64,000 nt of DNA, from NCBI GenBank assembly GCA_965644295.1, contig CBFFRP010000577.1:1-64000 (forward strand), given 5' to 3'. The DNA is from Paraphysomonas bandaiensis (lineage: Eukaryota; Chrysophyceae). Numbering within the stretch: position 1 is the first letter of the stretch; the number at the start of each line of letters is the position of its first letter. This document shows, one piece after another, positions 31,797-43,268 of this stretch. Below the pieces are notes generated by a model that saw only the letters and a program-made list of their open reading frames with translations, ran no database searches and had not been told where the DNA came from. The translations under genes and the position numbers were made by a program.

Positions 31797-34700
31797 ATGT
31801 GGTTACGTCACCTCTGCAGTGTGCTGCTACTGCTATACAGCACTATAAACTCAGTGAAGTCTTCATCTGTCACTCTTACGAAGACTTATATAGAGGTGTG
31901 TGTGATGCGACCCTATCGATGATCTCTTAACGCCTTCACAGGACAGCAGTGCGGTGTGTGTGGACGGCTCACAGGCCTCTTATTATGTGCGTCGTAATGT
32001 CAGTAGTTCGAGGTGGGTAATATATGTAGAGGACGGTTATATAGGCTGTCTCGGAGATAAAGATAATTGTTTGGAATCATTGTCGGAGTGGCCGTACTTT
32101 TCTACATCTGATGACGAGTATCACCCGCAAAATGTGGAAGCAACAACCATATTCTCCGATGACCCTGTTGTCAGTCCCTGGCCAGGGTACAACTATATGT
32201 ACATAAACTATTGTTCTCAAGATGGGTGGCTCGGAAGATCTGAATCTCTTGTTCATGGAGTTTATGTTCGAGGGTCTTCGATTTTGAAGGCTGCGCTATC
32301 GGAGGCACTCAACGGTACAAATAGAATTGGAGCTGATCTCGTGGTGGTGGGAAGTGGTGCTGGTGCTTTAGGGGTGTTCAACCATCAAGAATGGCTGGTT
32401 AATTCACTCGGGTTTAATGTGGATCAGCTAAGCATTGTGCTGGACAGCTATCTTTCTCCAGTTACTCAGACTCAGCCCTCTAAGGTATACCCTGCAAAAT
32501 CTCACTAATGATTGTAGCTGACGGATCGTATAGGTGCTAGTGGACACCCTTCCTGTCGTTGCAGTGGACTACGAGCCTGCCACTGTGTTGTGGGTTGATG
32601 GGCAGCCTTGCGCTCTTGTATACCATTGTATGCGCAGTGTGGGGCGTATCCCGACAGGAGTCAAGACTCTGATCATCTCCTCTGCATTCGATGCTCCTGT
32701 TTTCGCCTTCCCATCATCTGCTTACACAGGTGATGCCTTCTGTTCCCATTACTATTACTTAGATGCATAACTTGATCTTACAGACATAACGCTAGAGGTT
32801 AAGGATATTGAAAGTATAACAGAGCTGGTGGCACAGTACGTGGCGTACGCGGGGTCCCTTGTACAGGCTGCCACGAATTTACACTATGATCGAGTCAGAT
32901 CGAATTGTACAGTGTTTATTGCAGGGTGCTTGCACCACGCCTATATAACTCCTATCGATCCGTCCCGCCGAAATTCTAGGCCTAAAACTGTCCCAGCAGG
33001 GCTGGGGAGATGGAAGCGATCGACAGACTTGGACAGGTTTGCCAGGGTGAGTAGCGTCGCCGGGCCGTTTCGGTGGTTCAGAGCGAACTTTCCAGGATCA
33101 AGCTCTGAGTACGGTGCGCGAATGAATCCTGTTCAGTACCCTTCTGGCGCCACGTTAGGAGAGATGGTAGGTATATGGGCGCGAAGTAGCATACCGGATA
33201 TAGCAGGAGACCTCTGTGCTGACACCCTTCAGTGCGGAGAGTACTGTAACAACGAGGAACTGACTGCAGCACGGGTTCCAATGAGGGAACAGTTTTTCAG
33301 GCGACTCGGGTACGCATCTGCTTCAGTGTTTGTAGTCGTACTTGTTGTGGTCGCGCTACTGCTATTGACGGATGGGGTGCATCGACGTTGTGATGAACAT
33401 GAGAGACGTGATGATGACAAATACGACCTACTGCATACGTATGTGGCACAGCGTAGGGCCAAGCGTTTACTGGAAGAGAACGACGATGATTTAGCCGGAG
33501 ATGTGGATGCGTCTACTGGAATACGACGTACTAGGAGTAGTGGAATTTTATTGGCTCGCGAAGCGATGACCAACACCTTTGGGAAGAAGAAATTTACAAA
33601 GCACCAGACCCATTCGGGGTCGAATGAAAACAAGAAGTGGGTTCTGCTGTCGTTTTATTTTCGTGGTGTTTTTATGCGCACACTACTTAGGTTGATGAAC
33701 CTTCTCCAAAAAATGGATGGACACAGTGCGCTGTGTTGGAGCGGCCTGAGGTACCATTCTACTATTGGAGGTCCAGCGATTATCAGTGGTAGTTGGGGCC
33801 GCCTACGCTATGGCCGTGTCACAGGAATTTTGGTGAGATAAGATTCTATATCTATATTTTATGTCATCAAGTGTATTTAGGGACCTTCTGGCTGTGGTAT
33901 GATGGTACGGGGTATACCTTGATGTGCTCATAGTAGATGTAGGGAAGTCAGCTCTCTTGAAGGTGTTATCAGGGAGAATGAAATCGGGCATGCTCTTAGG
34001 TCTTATAATTCGTGGTCACTAAATTTAACTAACTTGTACGATATAGCCTCGCGTTATATCAAGCACTTACTCCTCGGAAGCTTAGAGCTAGTATCAGAGA
34101 CGGTATCTATATCTTGTGTCGCTATTGAACTCTCTTTATTACTTTCTCTGCTCAGGGACGGGGTATTGCACTGGTTCAACGGGAGGGGGAAACAGCCCTA
34201 GTCCCACATATGACAGCCGAGGATAACCTCTATTATAGAGCATCACTATTCGCTTCTCTGCGGCACTCCGCTGAAACGATTCATAAGCATGTGGACTCCG
34301 TACTGGAAAGGTGTGGACTGTTCTCTTGCAAGTACACACAGGTCTATACATCTCCCACTATTGTACCCGACAAAGTTACTGACAAGAATATACAGGTTAC
34401 AAGACTTACTGATGGACAGCGCAGACGGTTGCTGATAGGTAATAAATACGCTTCTAATCGCATGTACTCAATATCATCGTCATTGAATTAGGACTTGAAC
34501 TGTTAGCCAATGATTCGATTTTGTTTCTGGTATGATGAATGCACTGTGGTTGTAGTGTATCAATTGAGGTGCTTATTAACAGGATGACCCGACCGGAGGT
34601 CTCGATGCTTCGGCGTCTCTAGAAGGTAGGAATATGACAAGGGAATTAATAATACACTGATTGTGTATGCACAGTGATGACGGTGGTACAGAACGAAGCA

Positions 34701-37074
34701 ATGATGCAAGGGAAATGTGTAGTGGTGGCAATGCACCAACCTCGAAATGAGTTGTTCGAACTTCTTGATGACCTCCTCCTCATGAAGGTGAACTAAATAT
34801 TAGTGTGTTCCGTAGTTAACATGACTTTACTTATAGGGTGGGAAAACGATGTTCTGTGGGAGTGCGTTTGACTTCAAAGCCTTCATATATGACCAATTGG
34901 AGGAGTCTGCGTATGATTCCACGAGTGACCGTATCGTTGATCACCTTGAAGTCCATCGTGATCTGTTTGTCCCCAACTATTGGAATGAAGAATCTATCAC
35001 TGTGAAGATGGTAAAAGTGGACGTCGTGTCCAAGATAGATCGCTCGTCACAGCTTGTAGTGCCAAGAAATGACAAAGATTACTTGGACAAACATGGAGAT
35101 AGTATTCAATTCGACAGAATATCAGATATGTTTGTCCAGTTTTGTAGCGCTATCAAGGACAACAACGGAGAATATGAGTTCATTCCTTCTGAAATTGTCT
35201 GTGAGCTTTATGCTGATGCTTTGCAAAGAGTGACAGCGCTGGATATTGTTCGTCAGGTTAATTTTGTTCTTACGCAGCACAAAAGCAGCGACGACGAATA
35301 TGTACGAGTTGGAGTGAATGTAGTACAAAGAGGTGCATTATATCTGTTTCGGCGGTGGTTGATGAAGATTGCTGTTATAATTCGACGGCTGTGGCTCGCG
35401 CATGATAGCGTGTTCTATTTAGGCACATTTGGCTTGACAGTTCTAGTGTATCCACTTATGGCCCTTCTATTGATGGATGGTATCGGTGTCAACGATCTCT
35501 TCCTTGGACTATGTTTCATTTCTTTCTTTCCTTTTTTCATTCTTACTTTGGTTATACCGTCGTATATGACGGATAGTTATAGGCGAATTAGTGGTGAGTT
35601 GGGTGAAGGTGTATATGGAGCCATTGCTACACAATTTTCATTCGTTGGATTTTATACTTTCATCTCAATATGTGTCGCTCTTGCGGTAAACTTTTCAATA
35701 TTTATTGTTCGTGAGCACACTGGATTCTGGGAGGTCTATAAAGGGTTCATGATACTGTACGTTTATCACTGGAATTTTCTGTCATCTCAAACGTTTTTGT
35801 AGGAATATGGATATGTTTTTCGCTGCGAGTCTGATGTACCTTTGCACACTGATATTCAATGCCGACTCTAAGACGGTGAGTGTATATACACACATATATA
35901 ATTTTGCGTCATATTTACTTAGGTATTTTTCGTCAGTACTATGATTCTTGTCGTACAAACTCTGTTGAGTGGCTTATTTATTAGAATTCACAAATTTCCT
36001 GACGCATTAAAGGCTGTGATGCAAATCAACCCAATGTTTATTACAATTGCTTCATTCCAACAATTTTACATAGGATCATGTGGCATGGATTATGGGGACG
36101 AAAAATTCTGTAGAAATGCTATACTTTTGTTGTTTGGGTATGAGCCATACAACGAGCCGTCTTACGGTCTTTTTCTTCTCATAATCTGGGCTGTACTAGT
36201 GAATATATTGTCATTATTGATAGCCGCACTTCGCCGCTGCGCTTCTCCAGGAGTATACGTGTCAGGGTTAGAGAGTTCGCACCACTCTCCTTCGTCTTCC
36301 ACCCGCTCAAAATCGATGAATTATAATCCTGATTCTCAATATAGGGAGGATGACCCAGACTACCAGAGTAACAGTACCAATAATATGGTAAATGGTATGC
36401 GCAACTCAGAGCTTGAAAATGGTCTAACTCCTGTACAAGAGGAGGAAAGTTTGGTACAAGAAGATTCAATCCATGAAGAAAACCAGAATTTTCAAAAAAC
36501 GATGGATGGAGAAAGCCAGAATGAGGATGACTGTAAGATGCCTGACTCATACGAATACGGAAATGAAGTTCACCTTGGTGATTCTAGATCTGGACTGGAA
36601 ATGATAAATGGCGGCATGGAACCTAGTCTAAGCGATACCTGTAGTGAAGTGGGTAATGATCACGATGATATGTCACCTCTCAGTAGTCAAGATAACCCAT
36701 CACCTAAAAGCGAGGCTTCCCTGCTTACACATGATAGTGTCGCTATGTTTGACGCCATAGAAGCGTCTCAAAATGATGAGGACGCAGTTGTAATTGAAAA
36801 CGACCTTTTTACGTGTACGCAGACAGTTCATTCAACTGGGCACGGTTTTGCAGAATTATGCATCCTTATAAGATTTCACCAAACGGTTGAGTCCAAGAAA
36901 GATATTGTGCTTGGTTTGTCTGAGTCTCAGATGAGTATGAGTATCAGTCTTGTTCAGTCACCGGAGGAGGAAGAAACGCTTACTTTGATTCATATGATCG
37001 ATAGCGGAACCATCAAGTCTAAGTTTTCAAATTCCACTTTGAAAGTTTGTGCCGCGACTATATCTTTTCATTGA
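31797..37074 (+). CDS. ABCG-type half-transporter with Notum/pectin-acetylesterase-like ectodomain
   Basis: Fourteen exons join in frame to 1545 aa: 31797-31895, 31942-32484, 32534-32729, 32784-33832, 33881-33896, 33943-33999, 34047-34102, 34156-34438, 34492-34529, 34583-34625, 34675-34787, 34837-35756, 35803-35875, 35923-37074. Residues 1-22 are a signal peptide (MWLRHLCSVLLLLYSTINS). About 36-430 match the PAE/Notum family: VCVDGSQASYYVRRN, RWVIYVEDGYIGC, YMYINYCSQDGWLG, LVVVGSGAGALGVFNHQEW, SAFDAPVF, FIAGCLHHAYIT. A helix at ~456-474 (VFVVVLVVVALLLL) crosses the membrane. Then comes the ABC domain: Walker A GPSGCGKS (~629), Q-loop region IALVQREG, signature LTDGQRRR, Walker B SILFLDDPTGGLD, H-loop VVVAMHQP. 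An ABC2 membrane domain and a ~280-residue acidic cytosolic tail follow. Oddities: the esterase nucleophile position is Gly (G-S-G-A-G) and the Walker B Glu is Asp. It is a half-transporter, so it should dimerise. Confidence 0.82.
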
Positions 37075-37419
37075 TAGTATATACTTAGGATTAATCTATA
37101 GCTGTTATTTGTAATTATATATCTCTTTTATACATTTTTTTTACTAATATACTATTCTATGCAAGCTACTGCTATTTTTAGAAGCTACGGTAAGATAAGT
37201 AGTCTAACTGCTTTTCTAAATATATGAAACCTTTGCTGTTGTAATAATACTAGTATGTCTATCTCGTGAGATTTCTGCTGCTTATCAACATTTGCTATGG
37301 ATAGTGCTATGTCCTGCTAGATATGGCTAGTTCTTGTTAATAGAAGTCAAACGTTTATGAGCTAGTCAGAAATGTTGTTTGCCTGTAGTCTGTAGTGAAT
37401 GTCTGATTATTAACAATAG
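37075..37419. other. Non-coding region downstream of the ABCG-fusion gene
   Basis: AT-rich DNA without a reading frame of interest. The first part is presumably the 3' UTR of the gene ending at 37074. Confidence 0.4.
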
Positions 37420-38289
37420 GCAGGGCTGCGTATCAATTAATAGTCAATTATTATTGAAATTGCAATAATTGAAATTGGGACATCAAATCATAATTGCGAT
37501 TATAATTGACTCCAACTTGCTTCAATTAATTACAATTATGTGATAAAGAATATCACCTTTTAATACTAAAAATTCTTTTATAAACGCCATTTTTATTGCA
37601 AAAATCCAATTTTTAGTATAAAAATCGAAGATTGGTGAAAGACTAATATCCACAGGATTATCTCACATACTAATTCAATTAACTAATTAGCAATATGAGC
37701 AATAAACAGGTACCAGAAATCATTGCACGAGTGTTCTTTGAGCGAGAAAATAAATTTTAATAGCGAAGAGAGGTTGCAATAATAGTGACTTTTGGCAGTG
37801 TAGGGAGTGTCCTGTAGGAAAAGGGGCTCCAGATTAGCCATGATTGACCGCTACTTGCTTCTATATAATCATTTGCCATCATGAGAGTTTGATTCCGACG
37901 TGATAAGTCTAATACCAAGTAAAACTCGTGCAATTACATCAACTAGTGTCCTTACAATTACAGAAGTAAGAGGTGAACACGAGCTTGACCTCCACGACGT
38001 TTGTACATTGTTTGACGAACTCATCTTAAGGTACCCACTTGTCGAGCGTCTTCTAAACAACAACGCTTCTATTATTCATAGCGCTGCTTTCAAAAAGACA
38101 GTCGTGAAGATTCAATGTGGCAACAAAGCCGTACTAAATCGGACAGAAAAGGATAAAAATAAATATTTTTGCTCGATGAGGATGAAGAAGATGATTACAG
38201 TGCGAGCTTTGTTCCAATTGATTGACGGTAGCAGGCAGCGGAGAAGCGAGCAAGATTTAACCCGCAAACTCGTTGTTACCGCAGCATGA
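37420..38289 (+). pseudogene. hAT-like transposon remnant
   Basis: It begins with cagggctgcgtatcaattaa (compare 6880), like the CAGGG ends of hAT elements, followed by ~120 bp of palindromic caatta-rich DNA. The frame at 37900-38289 contains LFDELILRYPLVERLL and NASIIHSAAFKKTVVKIQCG, which resembles the pre-dimerisation region of hAT/BED-finger transposases (pattern 'I-V-H-S-x-x-F-E-x-A-V-V-K-L-Q'). The rest of a transposase, including the catalytic residues and the C-terminal 'PTSN-CERLFS' block, is missing, so this is a fragment. Confidence 0.42.
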
Positions 38290-38344
38290 AGCACTTGCAT
38301 GCCACAATAAATAAGTTTGGAAGGTTATTCAGTACATGGGGGTG

Positions 38345-38396
38345 TACTTACCCCCAGAACATCACGAAACAGTACGAGTTCGACATTGTTTAGGGC
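38345..38396. repeat. Fragment of the 0.5 kb dispersed element (right end)
   Basis: gtacttacccccagaacatcacgaaa through cgacattgtttaggg matches the last ~55 bp of the elements at 9000-9503 and 24969-25493 with several substitutions. Confidence 0.5.
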
Positions 38397-38760
38397 TAGT
38401 TGGAAATGCTGTAGTGTAAGGTTTTCCAATTGTAGCAGCTATTTATGAATTCAGTATAGATAAACATTATATTTTTTGAATTTGATGAAATTGTATGAAA
38501 TATATATCAGAAATATACCAGTAATCAGCAAAGTTGTTGTGACTTGTTGGCGACTGTGACTAATTCCTACATACTTACAATAACCTATTATATCCTGTAT
38601 TTCATTTTCTTGTTTCTTATTATTTATTGCATCTACAATCTACACTACACATTATACTTCTCTCTTATCACCATGAGGGTTTTATGCTACATGCCACACA
38701 TATTTCTTACATAGTACCTTATGGAAACATGAGTACAAGTTAAAGGCAGCTAAGAGTATC

Positions 38761-40119
38761 TTACGGCTTATTTTTACTGCAAATTTTTGAACATTTTTTC
38801 TTGTGCTTACCCCAATGTGCTTTCTGACAAGTCGCGCCACAGTAGAATACACTTAGACATTTTCCACATTTCTTTAACTCTTTTTTCGTGCCACGATTAA
38901 GACAGGTGGGATTAGCACACACTGTCTCTCCAGGAGGAGCCGTCGCAGAAGGAGTATTCATATAGTTGTATAAAAGAGTAGGCCCCAATGACACAGCTCT
39001 GAGCACCATATCATACATTGCTTGATATCCTTCATCGAGATCTTGCAGCAGTGGCTTATATTTCTCTAGGAGCTTATTGACGTAGGCGAAATGGTTTACA
39101 ACAATGAAATTTAATCTCTTCAGTGATTCAGCAGGAAGGCGAAATCCCAATGCTTCAGGGGAGCGAGAAAACTCTAGTAGAAAGGGAAAGTAGCTGGGAT
39201 AGCAGCCCAGCTTCAGCAACCACTTTAGACTCTCTGTGTCATCGGGACCCTCCTGTCCTTGCTTATCAGGGCAAGGGCATCCCAGCGGCACAGTACAGTT
39301 AAAATAATTCAAGACAGAGAAGACATGATCAACAGCGAGATGCTTGGCAAAGTCTGTGTCAGATATAATATCGACTACATCCCGGAAGGTCCGGTGTATC
39401 AGACTTAGCATAGACGGAGTTAGGGATGCACAGGCTTCGGGTTGGTTATAAGCCAGAGACGCGCTGAGTAGAGCATACGCCCATCCTAGAAATGAAGTTT
39501 GTTGTCCTTCAGTGTCTATCCTCAAGTGATATAAGTCGTAGTACTGTAGCAGCGTTTCAATGCCATTCTCTGTTTGGACAATAGTTCGACTGGTGCTGGT
39601 GTCTCGAGCAATGCACTTATACAAGGCACCGATAGCAACCTCACCAGTGTACTCTCCATCACAAGTGCGTATGATGTGCAATAATCTGGGAATAACCTCT
39701 GGATATGTGTTAATAATGGTGTGTTGTCTCGTGTCGCTACCAGCAGCTGTGGAGGCTATCAAATGACTGGCCATAAAACAATACTTCTGCTGCTCATGAC
39801 TGCACTCAGAGTACGGAAGAGACGTATTCTCGACTAGAATATTGACAATCCTTGAGAAGTTCTCTGGTCTTATCATGATATCTCTCTCTGTCTCTCTGTA
39901 GTTCAGCATAGAGACGATCTCGATACACTGCTGCTCCTTTACGTCCATACTCACTGATGATGAACACAGAGATGTAAGGAACGAATCATATGTCTGAGGA
40001 TTGCTTCGTTTGGACATGTTTCTCTTCTGGTCTGATGTCTGATGTGTTGTATCTGATATGTGGATCATGTACTTGCGCCATGCCTCTGAGACGGACGCAA
40101 GCAGTCTAAATATCCCCAC
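38761..40119 (-). CDS. MYND zinc-finger protein with helical repeat body
   Basis: One uninterrupted exon, 452 aa from the ATG at 40119; an internal Met at 40017 (MSKRSNPQTYDSF) is an alternative start. The last ~45 residues form a complete MYND finger: CANPTC, KKCGKCLSVFYCGATCQKAH, then HKKKC, with all seven Cys and the His in the usual spacing. The body is alpha-helical without clear motifs. Blocks such as VIPRLLHII, EVAIGALYKCIA and GIETLLQYY resemble armadillo/HEAT helices. MYND fingers bind proline-rich peptides, and such proteins often act in transcriptional repression or as adaptors. There is no SET domain, so it is not a SMYD methyltransferase. It is one of the few intronless genes here. 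Confidence 0.8.
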   Translation of the reverse strand: MGIFRLLASVSEAWRKYMIHISDTTHQTSDQKRNMSKRSNPQTYDSFLTSLCSSSVSMDVKEQQCIEIVSMLNYRETERDIMIRPENFSRIVNILVENTSLPYSECSHEQQKYCFMASHLIASTAAGSDTRQHTIINTYPEVIPRLLHIIRTCDGEYTGEVAIGALYKCIARDTSTSRTIVQTENGIETLLQYYDLYHLRIDTEGQQTSFLGWAYALLSASLAYNQPEACASLTPSMLSLIHRTFRDVVDIISDTDFAKHLAVDHVFSVLNYFNCTVPLGCPCPDKQGQEGPDDTESLKWLLKLGCYPSYFPFLLEFSRSPEALGFRLPAESLKRLNFIVVNHFAYVNKLLEKYKPLLQDLDEGYQAMYDMVLRAVSLGPTLLYNYMNTPSATAPPGETVCANPTCLNRGTKKELKKCGKCLSVFYCGATCQKAHWGKHKKKCSKICSKNKP

Positions 40120-40381
40120 TTTATAGATCCTAAAATCTTGGGAATCTAAATTTCATGTACAGAGTACAACTGATTTTTCATATAGCACTATACAGGTGTA
40201 CGTTTCGTGCAGTATCCAAGACGCTGTTCTCCCTATTTTATACACATAGTCGAGTACTTCAAACTCATATTTCTCGGATTTTGTTGTTGTGTGTGCAATA
40301 AAGTCGAGTTATTTCATACACTGCCCTGCTGTATGAACATTCTCGTCCAGAACATTGCATTAATCCACACATATCTCTCTC

Positions 40382-41854
40382 ATGCGAAACTCTAACCCCT
40401 TCGACGGCATAACCTATGGTTCAATCCCTCCCCCGGAGGACTGCTCCCCCTCAGGGTCTGGAGTATCGTCTTCTAAAGGCTCTTGTTCCCAATTAGAGTC
40501 AGCCAGTAACCTCATTGCAGTGGTTACTGGAGCAGGCATGCTTTCTCTTCCATTTGCTGCGGCTTCAATGGGATGGAGTGCAATGGTACTCCTCGCCGTG
40601 ATTACAGCATGTTTCGTGTATTCATATGTGCTGCTGGCGCTCAGTATTGAATACATACTCTTACGACGAGGGAACGAGTATGACATCGTCGACTATGTGG
40701 TACTCGGTAAAGAGGCATTTGGAAGTGGTGGCGATAAGATTGTTTTGGTGATATTAATATCTGAACTCTTTCTAGCACTAGTGTCTTTTTTTATCAATAT
40801 TGGAATCAACATCAATGCTATTAACCATGGATTTGGAATACCTGAGGCCATTGTTTTGTCCAGTGTTATTGCAGCAGTTTTGGCATGCTTAGACATGAAA
40901 GTCATTTCTCGGTTCACTGCAGGTGGCAACATCATGACAGGTATGTTTGTGTTGATGATGTATGGGCTGTGTGTTTCTAACTGGGCTGCAGGGCTTACTA
41001 TTGCCTCTCTGGCATTGAGTGGTGCTTTCCTTCCTGCAGATGGGAGTACCGAGGTGCACTATAAGGGTCTTGATATACGGGGTTTGCCGTTATCTCTTGG
41101 AGTGATGGCATACTGCTTCGGCGGCCACGGGGCTTTGTGAGTAGTGTCATATCATAGCGTCGTTCCTTGTCTTACATCATTGCAGCCCCAAGATTTATCA
41201 ATCGATGGCAGAGCGTCACCGCTATCCTGTCGCTATTAGCACTGTCGCTGCTGTAGTATTTTCATTATATGCAGTCATTATATCTATTGGGTATGCCTAC
41301 TACGGCTCCCATACTAAGATACCTGTTACTATCAACATTGGTCGAGATCTCCAAGGAATGGAACTTCCCAACGCTAGACTTTTGTCTATTTTTGCCTCCC
41401 TGGGTTTGATATGTAACATACAGGTAGTGGAGTCTGCATGGTGTATAGTTTTGGATAGTAATTCGAAATGCAGGCTACATGTCCTATCATTGTCCTGACA
41501 ATCGGTGACATGTATACGACGGCCCTTGGACGGGAACACAGCAACGGCCGCTATGTCAGCCTAATTGTTATATTATTTGCCATGCTGATTGCTGTATTTC
41601 TACGAGAAGATTTTCTACAAGTTTGCGGAATAGTGGGTTCTTTTTCCACTATAACGTCCTCAATATTCTTGCCCATTATATTCTATCACCAGCTCTTCAA
41701 ATACGCAGAAATACCGAAAACAACTTACGCTATACATATCGCTGTGGTATGCCTTGCAGCATGTGCGATGTTTGTTGGAGTTACTAGTAGTGTATGTGGT
41801 ATTACTGGTTCGGAATCCGCGCTCTGTACATTAACACAGCCATCCAACGACTAA
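40382..41854 (+). CDS. Amino-acid/auxin permease family (AAAP) transporter
   Basis: Exons 40382-41136, 41186-41423, 41474-41854 join in frame to 457 aa (introns 49 and 50 bp). After a ~38-residue Ser/Pro-rich cytosolic N-terminus, TM1 contains the family hallmark NLIAVVTGAGMLSLPFAAAS. About ten further hydrophobic segments follow, with VMAYCFGGHGALFPKIYQSM in the TM5-TM6 region, which is typical of SLC36/SLC38/AVT proteins. The C-terminal exon holds TM8-TM11 and ends shortly after. Likely a proton- or sodium-coupled amino-acid carrier, on plasma or vacuolar/lysosomal membrane. The substrate cannot be predicted. It is divergent from the MYND gene, with 262 bp between starts. Confidence 0.88.
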
Positions 41855-42602
41855 TTGTAGCTTTTTTGACCACGTAAGTATTCATTTCATTTGGTATGGT
41901 TGTTTGACAAATGAAATACATCGTGAAAGTGATATCAGTTTTTCTATTGTAAGCTAATAAGATAATATGTCTTTTGTAACAGTTGAATCATCAACAGCAC
42001 TACCTCATTTTGTTATATCTTATATCTAATATTTGGTGTACAACACTGTGTAGATAAGATACTACTAGTGCTATATGCATTGGCTCTTGAACATTTTTAC
42101 TATTTTATATCGTTAGACTAGGTAGATGATTACTATTGCATAGGAATTTTATATTTTACAGTTCTATCTTAGGTAAACATACGTATTCCAACAATGTGTA
42201 GTCATGCATTCATAACCATATAAAAATGATCACAATTTTCTGCACATTTATCAGTAGATTCATAAATATCCTCTACAGCTAACCCGAAAAATGAATAACG
42301 TTAAACACTTCCACGTTGTACATTTATACGACAATGATTTAGTTTGTCACTAACATTCCGCGTAGTCATAGCTACAGCGTAGAGGCAACGCATCGGAATC
42401 TCCAGGTAGAATGAACATATGAAAGCTCTATTATTATTAGGTTGTAATATCTTGTCGTGTTCAAAATTAAATTTCTAAACTTCTATAACTTTAACATCGG
42501 TGCATTTAGCTTCCAGTAACTTGTGAACAACACTCATGTAGCACAAAACACTCTAACTTAAGGTCCAAGGAAATATAGCAAAGGGAAACTATCACTACAG
42601 AA
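41855..42602. other. Non-coding region between two convergent genes
   Basis: No gene seen. The stretch 41925-42215 recurs, diverged, at 44028-44210 (shared words: gtgaaagtgatatcag, atgtcttttg, cttatatct, acaacactgtgt, tcatgcattcataa). Confidence 0.5.
41925..42215. repeat. Diverged duplicate, copy 1
   Basis: Partner of 44028-44210; see that entry. It lies in the 3' flank of the AAAP transporter gene. Confidence 0.5.
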
Positions 42603-43268
42603 CTATAGACATGAGTTCTCGTAATTTATCATAATCTTGTTCGCGTGAAATGCAGCTCGTTCGTATGCAACATTATCATCAATATCGCTTGTTGAGCATT
42701 CCTCTTCTGGGCATCCGATACTTAACGCTCTGCTCAGAAGTGAAAAACTGTTTGACGTGCTATCGACAAAATTTAAACTGTTAACACTGTCACAGTCTGA
42801 GGAAGTTGGGGTCGACGGGTGTTCTTGTTCGTTTTTTTCCCCTAATGTGGTCAGACCGGTTGAAACATGGCTACTCCTCAGAGCCCGACAACAAGAAGTC
42901 ACACTTCCATATATTAATAATACAGAGACACCAACAGTAATGATCGGCATGGCGGCAGATTTAGTGACCGCCCGATGAAATGTGGTTTGTCCCCACATCG
43001 GATGCTTCCATGTGCCACGTGCACGACACATCACCCCTCCATCACATCTCTCAGCCATTTGTTTGCACCGCCAACAGAACTCATAATTACAACACGAGCA
43101 GCAGACATAACTCCCAATATCTGGTCCCCTTATATACTTTCTACATGATGGGCATCTCTTGTGTCCTCCGGATGGATGGCTATGCCTGTGTATATCAGAG
43201 CTGGAGTTTTCAGAGGAAGGGGGGTCCGTCTCCGCCCCGTGATCCATGGGAGGAAAATTCAGAGTCAT
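42603..43268 (-). CDS. IBR/RING2-like zinc-ribbon membrane protein
   Basis: A single exon of 221 aa. After a Ser-rich N-terminus, residues 37-67 carry C-x2-C-x13-C-x2-C-x5-C-x2-C (KRCPSCRKYIRG...CCSCCNYEFCWRCK), close to the IBR/RING2 pattern including the F-C-W-(L/R)-C ending. Two further Cys follow (CDGGVMC). The residues expected around a RING-between-RING catalytic Cys (G-G-C-N-H) are absent, so ubiquitin transfer is doubtful. Residues ~104-122 (AAMPIITVGVSVLLIYGSV) form one transmembrane helix, and the C-terminal 100 residues are Ser/Thr/Asp-rich. It may be a membrane-anchored zinc-binding adaptor. I do not recognise an exact orthologue. Confidence 0.65.
   Translation of the reverse strand: MTLNFPPMDHGAETDPPSSENSSSDIHRHSHPSGGHKRCPSCRKYIRGPDIGSYVCCSCCNYEFCWRCKQMAERCDGGVMCRARGTWKHPMWGQTTFHRAVTKSAAMPIITVGVSVLLIYGSVTSCCRALRSSHVSTGLTTLGEKNEQEHPSTPTSSDCDSVNSLNFVDSTSNSFSLLSRALSIGCPEEECSTSDIDDNVAYERAAFHANKIMINYENSCL

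Noticed and set aside
33039-33180. Possible additional introns inside exon 4 of the ABCG-fusion gene (donors gtgagtagc and gtaggtata)
   Set aside because: Removing them (35 and 37 bp) would shift the frame and lose the conserved downstream TM and ABC sequence, whereas the uninterrupted frame is consistent.
42603-43268. Active RING-between-RING ubiquitin ligase
   Set aside because: Only one IBR/RING2-like zinc ribbon is present; no RING1 and no catalytic-Cys context are seen.
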